From NCBI GenBank assembly GCA_946885335.1, contig CAMPGG010000191.1, positions 1 to 6,864 on the forward strand: a DNA stretch of 6,864 bases, given 5' to 3'. The DNA comes from an uncultured Chitinophagaceae bacterium (lineage in GTDB: Bacteria; Bacteroidota; Bacteroidia; Chitinophagales; Chitinophagaceae). Below the pieces are notes generated by a model. It saw nothing but the letters and a program-made list of their open reading frames with translations. It was not told the DNA's origin and ran no database searches. Within the stretch, counting starts at the first letter, position 1. The number at the start of each line of letters is the position of its first letter. Shown one piece after another: positions 1-6,864 of this stretch. Position numbers and translations under genes: made by a program.

Positions 1-27
1 CTTGAATTGATCTGTATTCGTATTCAT
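1..27 (-). CDS. start of an unidentified gene, cut by the left window edge
   Basis: An ATG (complement of 25-27) opens a frame with no stop before the edge, reading M-N-T-N-T-D-Q-F-K. The polar, Asn/Thr-rich beginning looks like a cytoplasmic protein, with no signal peptide. It follows about 300 bases of AT-rich, repeat-containing DNA on the same strand as the rhamnose genes, which is where another catabolic gene would be expected. L-rhamnose isomerase or the bifunctional rhamnulose-1-phosphate aldolase/dehydrogenase common in Bacteroidota would fill the pathway gap; a short tail ending in Phe-Lys before the first conserved block would suit the latter. That is inference from context: nine codons cannot identify a family, and the frame could be chance. 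Confidence 0.4.
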
Positions 28-143
28 AAAAAATATTATTAAAAAATTTGTCTGGCAGGTATAAGTTTTATTTAATTTTTAAAAACAGTTTATTTTTCAG
101 TGATTGCCAACGCTGTATCATAGTGTAATTAGCCAATCACCGT

Positions 144-158
144 AGGAATCGTTTTCAA
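144..158 (-). promoter_or_regulatory. LacI-family operator-like site
   Basis: The minus strand reads TTGAAAACGATTCCT. This fits every fixed position of the degenerate catabolite-responsive element consensus of Gram-positive bacteria (WTGNAANCGNWNNCW), the classic LacI-family operator with a central CG. Bacteroidota lack the CcpA system, so if the site is real it would bind a local LacI-type sugar regulator. A second copy of the core ATCGTTTT lies inverted at 226-233, its central CG 80 bases away. The match is visible; the function is inferred. A degenerate motif can occur by chance in AT-rich DNA. Confidence 0.25.
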
Positions 159-182
159 CAATTCGAATTACACATTAACCTT

Positions 183-216
183 CATTTACTTTAGGTAAAT
201 CCTAATCATGTAAATG
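183..216. repeat. nested inverted repeat, possible operator or RNA hairpin
   Basis: Outer arms CATTTAC (183-189) and GTAAATG (210-216) are perfect complements. Inside them, TTAGG (191-195) and CCTAA (201-205) are also perfect complements around a TAAAT loop. The two stems are almost co-centred, with a 1-base bulge on one side and 4 on the other. No T-run follows on either strand, so this does not look like an intrinsic terminator. It could be an operator for a dimeric or tetrameric regulator, or a leader hairpin in the transcript of the next gene. Confidence 0.4.
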
Positions 217-311
217 TATTAACGCAAAACGATTTTACTATCCTGTGCTATCCCTGTCAAAGTATAATTATTTCTACTCTCAACTATGCTGGCGGAATTT
301 GATTGTTGACT

Positions 312-347
312 AAAAAAAATCGATACATCAATTAATTTGAATAATTG
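312..347 (-). terminator. weak terminator-like hairpin and U-tract after the kinase
   Basis: On the minus strand CAATTA (complement of 342-347) and TAATTG (complement of 329-334) can pair around a 7-base loop over the last kinase codons. Nine bases later comes a run of eight T (complement of 312-319). The stem is only 6 bp, all A/T but one pair, and the T-run is not adjacent to it, so this would be a poor intrinsic terminator. It is recorded because it sits where the operon may end or be attenuated. Confidence 0.2.
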
Positions 348-1749
348 CATCCGCAGATTTGGGCCAGCATTTAAGGTTGATAAGGGTATCGGGTAATGCA
401 TTACTATTCCATTCATGGTGAATCGCCAATGCGGCTCCTAATGCAGTGCCCTGTATCATTGAGGAAGCATACACATCCATTCCGGGAAAGGCATCACTTA
501 ATAATTGCATGTAAATATTGTTTTTACAAAAGCCGCCTTCTACATAAATATTTTTCACCTTACTCTTATTCATGATCATTTGGGTAGCCATTGCCTGCCG
601 GTTAATGATATCCATTATTAACTGATGATAGGCATGCTCAGCCGACTGAAATTCTGCAAGGTGGCGAAGATGAAAAACACAGGGTTCAGTGGGAGAATTA
701 AAATGTGTCTTCCTACTGATAAAACTTTCTTCTTCTTTACTGCTATTGATCAATCTAATCAAATGCTGATCGTATGATATTGTTTTAAAATAATCTGTTT
801 GTACATTAAAATGAGTAGCTATCCTGCTTGCCTGCTGATCATGATCGTGCCCTGCAAAATTCATAGAGATCTTCACAGGATCACCTTCATACGTAAGGTA
901 ACTGGGGCAACCATTATCTAATTCCTGTAGTTGGGGTAACGCTTTATTAAATGGATTGAGGCTGATTGTCCAGGTTCCGGTAGAAACAATTACAAATGGT
1001 TCTTTGAAACTTAAAAGGTATGGAATAATGGCGGCAGAACTGTCATGCAACCCGATACCTATTGCTATTTTATCTGCGTTGTTATCATTCTCCATAAATA
1101 CTGCATGGTTACCCTGAACAACGGTTGATAATTTATCCATGATACCTTCATCGTGCAACCATTGATGATAAGCACCGTGTTTAAAATCCCACATCGCTGA
1201 ATGACATCCGACATTCGTCATTTCAGCAAATATTTTTCCGGTTAACTGGTAGCTGAGGTATTGCGGAAAATGCAGCACAGAAGAAAGCTTTTTATACAAT
1301 TCAGGTCTTTGTTGCTTAAACCAATACAATTGCAAGCCTGCGTTTAAATGCCCCATAACAGGAGACGAAGTTTCTACTGCTATTTTTGCGTTGTCACCAT
1401 GTGTTGCAAAAAATTTGTTCAATACGTCCTGCGGATAAGGTTTCAGGTAATTATACAAAGGTGCTATTCTTTTTCCCTGCGCATCTATATAAAGTAAGGA
1501 TGCTCCGTAGGTAGAAAAGTTAATCGCTTTTAACAGGAACAATTTTGACCGGTTCAGTAATTGAATATGATGGAGAATCCATGCAGTTAATACATCTATA
1601 TTCTCACAGGGAAATCCATCTTCATCCACATCTTCGTCAAAATGAGTTGTCTCTTCTGATACTACCTTGTAATTTTCATCAAAGACCAGCAGTTTTTTAT
1701 TTGTTTTGCCAATATCAAAAACCGCTATAACAGGTTGTCTTTTTTTCAT
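328..1749 (-). CDS. FGGY-family carbohydrate kinase, probably L-rhamnulose/deoxy-sugar kinase
   Basis: A cytoplasmic ATP-dependent sugar kinase that would trap the imported, isomerised sugar as its phosphate. At 473 residues it has the usual FGGY length. The N-terminal phosphate loop reads FDIGKTNKK (about 11-19). The likely catalytic Asp is D236 in GLHDSSAA, at the end of the N-domain. The C-domain has the second phosphate motif STGTW (256-260), the adenosine region VEGGFCKNN (403-411) and GTALGAAL (434-441). The ATG lies 5 bases after the rhaT stop, so translation is probably coupled. Position behind rhaT and a rhamnosidase argues for L-rhamnulose as substrate. The 'IGKTN' P-loop resembles the rhizobial RhaK type of rhamnose kinase more than E. 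coli RhaB, so the exact substrate (rhamnulose, rhamnose, fuculose) is inferred. All key motifs are intact. Confidence 0.88.
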   Translation of the reverse strand: MKKRQPVIAVFDIGKTNKKLLVFDENYKVVSEETTHFDEDVDEDGFPCENIDVLTAWILHHIQLLNRSKLFLLKAINFSTYGASLLYIDAQGKRIAPLYNYLKPYPQDVLNKFFATHGDNAKIAVETSSPVMGHLNAGLQLYWFKQQRPELYKKLSSVLHFPQYLSYQLTGKIFAEMTNVGCHSAMWDFKHGAYHQWLHDEGIMDKLSTVVQGNHAVFMENDNNADKIAIGIGLHDSSAAIIPYLLSFKEPFVIVSTGTWTISLNPFNKALPQLQELDNGCPSYLTYEGDPVKISMNFAGHDHDQQASRIATHFNVQTDYFKTISYDQHLIRLINSSKEEESFISRKTHFNSPTEPCVFHLRHLAEFQSAEHAYHQLIMDIINRQAMATQMIMNKSKVKNIYVEGGFCKNNIYMQLLSDAFPGMDVYASSMIQGTALGAALAIHHEWNSNALPDTLINLKCWPKSADAIIQIN

Positions 1750-1754
1750 ACCAT

Positions 1755-2837
1755 TTAATTGTGCAAAGAATTACCATAACCTACCACAATTACGGCAAGT
1801 ATAATTAGAAATATCCCAAGTATAATGGTGTTCCTGGTTTTTTTACTAACTCCTTTCCATTCTTTTAGCGCAAATCCCCAGAAATTTGCAACAAGGATAA
1901 TAAATGCCATATGCAATATCCATGAACTTGAACCATTACCTAATTTACTTTCACCCATACCATAAAATAAATATTGGAGGAACCAGGTAGTGCCTGCCAA
2001 TGCACAAAACACGTAGTTCTTAAGTAAGGGCGTTTTACGATTTGTGTAATCGCCAAAAGTTTTGTTCCTGGCATTTAATACCATACACCAGATAAAATTG
2101 GTAGCCAGTCCGCCCCATAACAGCACCACATAAATCACATTATTTCTAAAAAGAAAATTCATGCTTTCTGTGGGATTGGCTGCTTTCCATGCTTCGTTAG
2201 CCTTTTCCGCCAAGGGTGCACCAGCTTCAATGCCATAGTTAAAACCAGCACTTAATATTCCCGACAATATGCAAACGATCAACCCTTTTTTAAGATTAAA
2301 CTCTTTTACACTTTCCTTCTTCTTCTCATCAGAAAGTTCATTTTCCTTTTGATATCCTGCTTTTCCACAGATGTAAATACCCACAAGGCAAAGTACTATA
2401 CCTATTAAAACCACATTACCCCAGGTGCTATTCAGCAATTCGGTAAATGTAACTTTACCCGAAACATTGGCTAAGTCATAATAAATTGGTGGTGCTAATG
2501 CACCGAATGCAGATGTAAATCCCAGCAATACAGAATTACCTAATGACATGCCCAGATAACGCATACCCAATCCATACATCAGGCCTCCAACGCCCCATAG
2601 AATTCCCCAGAAAAAAGTCCAGAACAACGTATCAAATGAAGCTTCGGCAATAATGGTAGCAAAACCAGGTATGGTAAGCCATGCTGCCAGCGGTGGAATA
2701 ATAAGCCAGGAAAAAAGACCACCGGTAAGCCAATAGGACTCCCAGGACCAGCCCTTTACTTTTTTGTACGGTACATAGAAACTTCCCGATGCCACACCAC
2801 CAATGAAGTGATAAAAAATTCCAATTAATGCCTGCAT
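1755..2837 (-). CDS. rhaT: L-rhamnose/H+ symporter RhaT
   Basis: An inner-membrane permease that imports L-rhamnose with a proton, in the drug/metabolite transporter superfamily. It has 360 residues against 344 in E. coli RhaT. About ten hydrophobic segments are visible (roughly 4-24, 35-56, 70-90, 96-118, 136-158, 183-204, 232-256, 272-293, 305-323, 336-355). Stretches that I recognise from E. coli RhaT include WSWE with the preceding PYKKVK (23-33), MRYLGMS (92-98), EFNLKKGL (179-186) and SWILHM...LKEW (305-327). A charged loop at about 162-182 separates the two halves of five helices. The ATG lies 10 bases after the rhamnosidase stop, and the stop is 5 bases before the kinase ATG. It supplies the import step between the extracytoplasmic rhamnosidase and the cytoplasmic kinase. 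Confidence 0.95.
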   Translation of the reverse strand: MQALIGIFYHFIGGVASGSFYVPYKKVKGWSWESYWLTGGLFSWLIIPPLAAWLTIPGFATIIAEASFDTLFWTFFWGILWGVGGLMYGLGMRYLGMSLGNSVLLGFTSAFGALAPPIYYDLANVSGKVTFTELLNSTWGNVVLIGIVLCLVGIYICGKAGYQKENELSDEKKKESVKEFNLKKGLIVCILSGILSAGFNYGIEAGAPLAEKANEAWKAANPTESMNFLFRNNVIYVVLLWGGLATNFIWCMVLNARNKTFGDYTNRKTPLLKNYVFCALAGTTWFLQYLFYGMGESKLGNGSSSWILHMAFIILVANFWGFALKEWKGVSKKTRNTIILGIFLIILAVIVVGYGNSLHN

Positions 2838-2847
2838 GTTTAAGATA

Positions 2848-5643
2848 TTATTTTGTAACTAAAAATTTATATGATCCTGATCCGATTGTTAACATTTGTT
2901 TGTTCTTACTGTCTGCATTTTCACTTTGTTGCATCTTTTGGGAGATGGCCTTTCCATCTTCAGTTACTTTAGCAGCATCTGAGGCAGGAAAAAATACATC
3001 TGCCGTTGCGTTGGGTGGTATGGTGATATTCCATTCCAGTCCTGTTGCCGTCTTAGTCCATGCACTTTTTACCAGGCCATATTTTGTATTAAGTGATGCT
3101 TCTACAAAATCCAGGTCTTCCGGAAACACGGGGTTCATGATTATTTTTTTGAATGCCACTTCCTTTGTATCACTCCTGATACCTGCCAGGTTCTCGTAAT
3201 ACCAGATCAGCAAATCACCCAGCAACATCTGGTGATTGCCTGAGTTCATCATCGGGTTAGCGGCATCCCCGTTCCACAATTCCCAAATGGTAGTAGCCCC
3301 TTTTTCAACCATATAACCCCAGCTTGGATAGGTTTTATTTGTTGCCAGTTTATAAGCAAGATCTTTTGCACCATTATCTGTTAAGCCACGCATTAACCAC
3401 ATACCGCCAATGATGCCAGAGTTTACATGATCATCAAACTCTTTTAAGCGACTCTTAATGTTGTTAAAAATGGCTGCCTTATCTGCTTCGGGTGCAAGAC
3501 CAAAACTGAGTGGTAATAAATTAGCGGTAACCGTATTATTTGAATAACTCTTTTTATCAGCGTTGTAAAATTTTTTATTGAAAGCTGTATGTACTTTTTC
3601 TGCAATTGTATTAAATTCTTTAACGTCTTCAGATTTATTCAGATAAGTTGCATATTGTTTCATTAACGCAAGGCAGTAATAGTAATATGAAGATGCAAGC
3701 AAACCGCCGTCTGTGATCCTGTTAGGATCCTGTGTCCAGATCATATCCAATGATTCAGGCGGCACACACCAGTCCCCATAAGTGTCTTTAAGTACCAGGT
3801 CATTTTCACGATAGGTGTTCCACATATACAAAATCCATTTTTTCATTGCCGGATAATGCTTTTCAAAACTTTCCATATCGCCATACTGTCGTCGCAGCAT
3901 TTCAGGAATTAAAATGAAGGCACTTGGATAGGTCACATTATCAGCATACCTGTCCCAGAAAGATGGTGCGATATCCGGTATACTGCCATTTTCTTTTTGA
4001 GCATCACTGATGTCGTCCAGCCATTTGGCATATAATCTGGAATTATCAAACAAAAAGCTTTCGCCATAGGAACTGATGACCCGATCACCCAGCCAGGCAA
4101 CCCGCTCATCACGTTGCGGACAATCTGTTGGCATACCCCGGTAATTTCCTCTTATTGTCCAATACGCATTCTTATAAACACTGTTAATTGTTTCATTGGA
4201 AGTTTTAAAGCTGCCGGTCGTTTCAATATCATCATAGATCACTTTTCCTTCAAAATCTTTTAATGAAGGTTCGGATCTCAAACCGCTGACTTCCACAAAC
4301 CGGAAACCGTGGTATGTAAATCGCGGTTCCCATTGTTCAACACCTTCACCTTTTAATATATATTTATCGGTTACCTGCGCATTGCGCAAATTATCCAGGT
4401 ACAGCGAATCTTTTCCTTTCAGTGTTTCGGAAAATCTCATTTTTATGGTGTCACCTTTTTCTCCTTTTACTTTGATAGCAATCCAACCCACCATATTCTG
4501 TCCCATATCAAGAATATAAGTTCCTCTTGAAGTAAGGTGTGAAGTGATCGGGTGTAATATTTGTTTGATGCGAATATTTTCATTCGGTTGGGAAACAATG
4601 CGGGTAGCAGAAGGCGGCATAATGTTCACAGCTTTCCAAGCTGTATCAATAAAACCAATTTTACTCCAACCATTTATTTCTTTACCGGCATCATATTCTT
4701 CACCATCAAATTCACTATTGGAAATGATGGGTCCATTGTCAGTAACTTTCCACTGTTCGTTGGATGTAATGAAAGAGCTGCTTCCATCAGTATACACCAC
4801 TCTTATTTGCATCAGTAATCTAGGTAGTCCATAATGCATTTGAGGAATACCCGTGAGTGGATCTGGCTTTCCATGATAATTACGCATACCGAAATAACGG
4901 CCGTTCCCTAATATTACACCAACACAATTATCGCCACTTTTTACCAATGAAGTAATATCATACGTATTGTAAAAAATTTTTTTATTGTATTCAGAAACTG
5001 TGGGCGCCAATACATCATCACCAGCTTTTTCACCGTTTATATATAATTCATACAGGCCCATGCCACTGATAAAAGCAGTAGCAGATTCTATTTTCTTTTC
5101 CAGTGCGAATTCCTTTCTCAGGTATCTTGCTGATAGCCTTGTAAACGTACTATCCGGCTGATCATTTTCATTAAAACCATCCAGGCCAATCCATTTGGCT
5201 TTCCAATCAGTTGAGTCGAGTAATCCTATTGTCCAGTAAGCAGGTTTACTCCAGGCTTCCTGCCCTTTGTTGGTTGCAACTTTCACTTTCCAATAGCATG
5301 ATTGATAACTTGTAAATGGTTTACCATTAAATGTAATATTCAACGAATTATCGGATTTAATTAATTCGCTGTCCCAAATATCACCAATCCCGTCATCGAG
5401 CTTTTCTGGTGAACTGGCAACCAAAATGTGATAAGAAGTTTGTTTTACATCGCGTTCTGCAGTATTAAGCTTCCAGCTAAAACGTGGTTTCAGAATATCT
5501 GATCCTAACAACGTATCCCTTCCTTCTATGGTAAGATCATTTATCTGCAAGGAATTACCAGGTGAGCAATTTTGAAACCCAATGAGACATGCGGACAACG
5601 TCAATAACAAGAGGATACTGAATAGACTTTTTTGATATTGCAT
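2848..5643 (-). CDS. GH78 alpha-L-rhamnosidase, predicted lipoprotein
   Basis: Releases terminal alpha-L-rhamnose from glycans or rhamnosides by an inverting mechanism. The N-terminus has a basic-hydrophobic signal with lipobox L-S-A-C (Cys19), so it is probably lipid-anchored outside the cytoplasm; no strong acidic export motif follows the Cys. Domain order: Ig-like beta-sandwich (about 34-150, with P-R-F-S-W and W-K-A-K-W-I-G), the Bac_rhamnosid_N module (172-340), a second beta domain with DMGQNMVGW (379-387), the (alpha/alpha)6 catalytic barrel (about 475-820), and a C-terminal beta-sandwich (826-931). The family signature DCPQRDER is at 507-514, with E513 the expected general acid, followed by W517 and D520. 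TTIWELW (784-790) carries E788, the likely general base. The usual Gly before W517 is Ala here. Length is normal for GH78 (931). It starts 10 bases after the SGNH gene and ends 10 before rhaT. Natural substrate unknown. Confidence 0.95.
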   Translation of the reverse strand: MQYQKSLFSILLLLTLSACLIGFQNCSPGNSLQINDLTIEGRDTLLGSDILKPRFSWKLNTAERDVKQTSYHILVASSPEKLDDGIGDIWDSELIKSDNSLNITFNGKPFTSYQSCYWKVKVATNKGQEAWSKPAYWTIGLLDSTDWKAKWIGLDGFNENDQPDSTFTRLSARYLRKEFALEKKIESATAFISGMGLYELYINGEKAGDDVLAPTVSEYNKKIFYNTYDITSLVKSGDNCVGVILGNGRYFGMRNYHGKPDPLTGIPQMHYGLPRLLMQIRVVYTDGSSSFITSNEQWKVTDNGPIISNSEFDGEEYDAGKEINGWSKIGFIDTAWKAVNIMPPSATRIVSQPNENIRIKQILHPITSHLTSRGTYILDMGQNMVGWIAIKVKGEKGDTIKMRFSETLKGKDSLYLDNLRNAQVTDKYILKGEGVEQWEPRFTYHGFRFVEVSGLRSEPSLKDFEGKVIYDDIETTGSFKTSNETINSVYKNAYWTIRGNYRGMPTDCPQRDERVAWLGDRVISSYGESFLFDNSRLYAKWLDDISDAQKENGSIPDIAPSFWDRYADNVTYPSAFILIPEMLRRQYGDMESFEKHYPAMKKWILYMWNTYRENDLVLKDTYGDWCVPPESLDMIWTQDPNRITDGGLLASSYYYYCLALMKQYATYLNKSEDVKEFNTIAEKVHTAFNKKFYNADKKSYSNNTVTANLLPLSFGLAPEADKAAIFNNIKSRLKEFDDHVNSGIIGGMWLMRGLTDNGAKDLAYKLATNKTYPSWGYMVEKGATTIWELWNGDAANPMMNSGNHQMLLGDLLIWYYENLAGIRSDTKEVAFKKIIMNPVFPEDLDFVEASLNTKYGLVKSAWTKTATGLEWNITIPPNATADVFFPASDAAKVTEDGKAISQKMQQSENADSKNKQMLTIGSGSYKFLVTK

Positions 5644-5653
5644 GACAAGTAAA

Positions 5654-6864
5654 TTATTTAGAAGTAACTCTTAAATCATTAATGTAATGAAGGCCATTAA
5701 AAATTGCATCAGATGCTCCTGATCCCGGAGCATATCCTGATCCAAAATTCAACCGCAGCACACCCTTTTCCTCTTTATTTGAATTACCATGCTGGTAATG
5801 TTCCAGCCTGGTGACTTTATCCGGTTCCCGTACCGCAAAATGAGCAGCATGTTGTGCGATCTCTATTTTATGATCAGCAATGCCTGCGGGTTTAAATGAA
5901 TTACCAACTACAGATTCACCAAATAGTTTTTCGAACCAGGTGCATGCCGCAGTATAGCGCCCATAAGTTTCTTCTAAATGATATCCGTCCCTGGTAAAGT
6001 TGTCTGCGATATAGCTGGTTCTCCCGTTTTGAATTGCAGTTCCGGCAGGAATGATAATATCAATACCGGTAAGATGTGCTGCTTTATTATATGCATCAAC
6101 AATTTCCCTATACATGATTAACTGGTCATTTCCGTAATTTGCAAACCCGGTATGGGTTGAATTTTGAGCATAAGCCCAGGTTTGGTGCAGGACATACTTT
6201 ACATTGCGATTTGTTGCTCGTTCCTTCACATAATTTAATAATGCAGGAAGTGGTGTTTCAAAAGTTGAATACATTCCTGAGTTATGACTCACTTGTTGAA
6301 AGCTAATATAATCCCATCGTTCGCTTTTTAAAACTGATTCAATGGTGTTATCAAATTTTGTAATTTTCACTCCATTTTCATCAATCTTTGTATATATATA
6401 TGGGTTGGCATTGTTGCGGGCATTTGACAAATGCTGATCTAAAGATCCCCCTGCTATTGCTAAACTCCCGATAATAACAGGCTTATTGGAGGCTTTTGCC
6501 AAATCATATAAATAGTTCTCTACCGCATCAACAGAAAAGCTATTGCCAATAGTAAGAATTCGTGTAATGACATCTGGCATGACTTCATTGCCGGTAGTTT
6601 TACAATTTGCAAGTATTTCCATTTTATCAATGGAAATAAATTTAATATGGGTTACACCTTCTTTATGTGCCCTTACTGTTACTGATAAATCGTTATGAAT
6701 TTTTATTGAGGCAATTGATGGATCTGCTATCTCTAAATGTCCGGCAGTATTATTTAAGCTAACAGCATGCTTTTCTATTTCAGCGTTTGAATTTTTACAT
6801 ACAAATAAAGCAATCAAACATAAAATAGCAGATCCTCTTTTAAAATAATAAAATTTACGATTCA
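5654..6864 (-). CDS. secreted SGNH-hydrolase-like protein (DUF4886 type), start just beyond the window
   Basis: Probably an extracytoplasmic esterase-like protein; the substrate is unknown. The frame stays open to the right edge, where the last two bases give the TG of a start codon whose first base lies outside. From there the protein begins NRKFYYFKRG, then a hydrophobic core SAILCLIALFVC and a likely signal peptidase I site after N-S-N-A (about residue 28). The first start inside the window, a TTG at 6815-6817, would cut this signal in half. Numbered from the edge start (403 aa): residues 33-96 resemble a short Big2-like fold (DPSIASI, EGVTHIKF). The catalytic fold follows, with ILTIGNSFS (Ser109), AGGSLDQH (138-145), FQQVS (189-193) and DGYHLEE (Asp293, His296). 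These match SGNH blocks I, II, III and V. The tail has an NFGSG motif. It is first in the visible operon, 10 bases before the rhamnosidase, suggesting deacylation of rhamnose-bearing substrates. Confidence 0.8.
   Translation of the reverse strand, partial: NRKFYYFKRGSAILCLIALFVCKNSNAEIEKHAVSLNNTAGHLEIADPSIASIKIHNDLSVTVRAHKEGVTHIKFISIDKMEILANCKTTGNEVMPDVITRILTIGNSFSVDAVENYLYDLAKASNKPVIIGSLAIAGGSLDQHLSNARNNANPYIYTKIDENGVKITKFDNTIESVLKSERWDYISFQQVSHNSGMYSTFETPLPALLNYVKERATNRNVKYVLHQTWAYAQNSTHTGFANYGNDQLIMYREIVDAYNKAAHLTGIDIIIPAGTAIQNGRTSYIADNFTRDGYHLEETYGRYTAACTWFEKLFGESVVGNSFKPAGIADHKIEIAQHAAHFAVREPDKVTRLEHYQHGNSNKEEKGVLRLNFGSGYAPGSGASDAIFNGLHYINDLRVTSK

Larger units (their letters stand above)
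28..327. other. intergenic region with inverted repeats, likely regulatory
   Basis: This 300-base gap lies between the kinase stop and the next minus-strand start. I find no convincing gene in it on either strand. It is very AT-rich and holds several inverted repeats: a 34-base nested hairpin at 183-216; GTGTAATT at 123-130 against AATTACAC at 166-173; GTGATTG at 100-106 against CAATCAC at 134-140; the palindrome AATTCGAATT at 160-169; and ATCGTTTT at 148-155 against AAAACGAT at 226-233. After genes separated by 5-10 bases, such a gap suggests that the next gene has its own promoter or is differentially controlled. No exact Bacteroidota TTTG/TAnnTTTG promoter was found. The nearest minus-strand match is TATACTTTG at about 258-266, which has the wrong internal spacing. 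Confidence 0.6.

Noticed and set aside
255..290. Possible Bacteroidota promoter (TATACTTTG with an upstream TTG on the minus strand)
   Set aside because: The -7 element has three bases, not two, between TA and TTTG, and the -33 spacing is short, so it does not meet the consensus.
219..416. 65-residue minus-strand frame overlapping the end of the kinase
   Set aside because: It lies largely over the kinase C-terminus in another frame, has no recognisable motif, and the kinase there has clear family signatures.
1545..1730. 61-residue plus-strand frame
   Set aside because: Antisense to the conserved N-terminal domain of the kinase; no promoter or motif supports it.
2828..3199. 123-residue plus-strand frame
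   Set aside because: Antisense to the well-supported rhamnosidase C-terminus and the rhaT start; composition is that of a shadow frame and no domain is visible.
4544..4834. Two overlapping plus-strand frames of 85-96 residues
   Set aside because: Both are antisense to the GH78 N-terminal region, in mutually overlapping frames, with no family features.
5644..5653. Possible frameshift truncating the SGNH protein just before the rhamnosidase gene
   Set aside because: The stop is followed by only 10 bases before the next ATG, leaving no room for a continuation of the domain; a deletion or a naturally short tail is more likely than a frameshift.
6391..6401. TA dinucleotide run that might be a phase-variable slippage site
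   Set aside because: Only about five repeats, inside an intact frame coding for Y-I-Y, too short to suggest switching.

Overview
The window looks like part of an L-rhamnose scavenging operon from a Bacteroidota bacterium. A member of the Chitinophagaceae or a close relative is my best guess, from protein style and AT-rich DNA; it is not proven. Four long genes lie head to tail on the minus strand with gaps of only 10, 10 and 5 bases. No complete plus-strand gene is credible, and there are no RNA genes, insertion sequences or CRISPR arrays.

In transcription order (right to left): (1) a secreted SGNH-hydrolase-like protein of the DUF4886 type, whose start codon is cut by the right edge; (2) a 931-residue GH78 alpha-L-rhamnosidase with a lipoprotein signal; (3) RhaT, the L-rhamnose/H+ symporter; (4) an FGGY carbohydrate kinase, probably acting on L-rhamnulose or a related deoxy-sugar. 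About 300 bases without a gene follow. They hold several inverted repeats and a LacI-type operator-like site. The first nine codons of a further minus-strand gene then run off the left edge.

The inferred pathway is: the SGNH protein may remove an ester decoration from a rhamnose-containing glycan or glycoside; GH78 releases terminal L-rhamnose on the cell surface or in the periplasm; RhaT carries it across the inner membrane; after isomerisation the kinase phosphorylates the ketose. The isomerase and the aldolase are not seen here and probably lie to the left, where the truncated gene begins. No SusC/SusD pair is visible.

I see no wholly new system. The points most worth a second look are the kinase type (an 'IGKTN' FGGY kinase instead of the classical RhaB form), the odd domain make-up and tail of the SGNH protein, its start site beyond the window, and the structured regulatory gap before the next gene.
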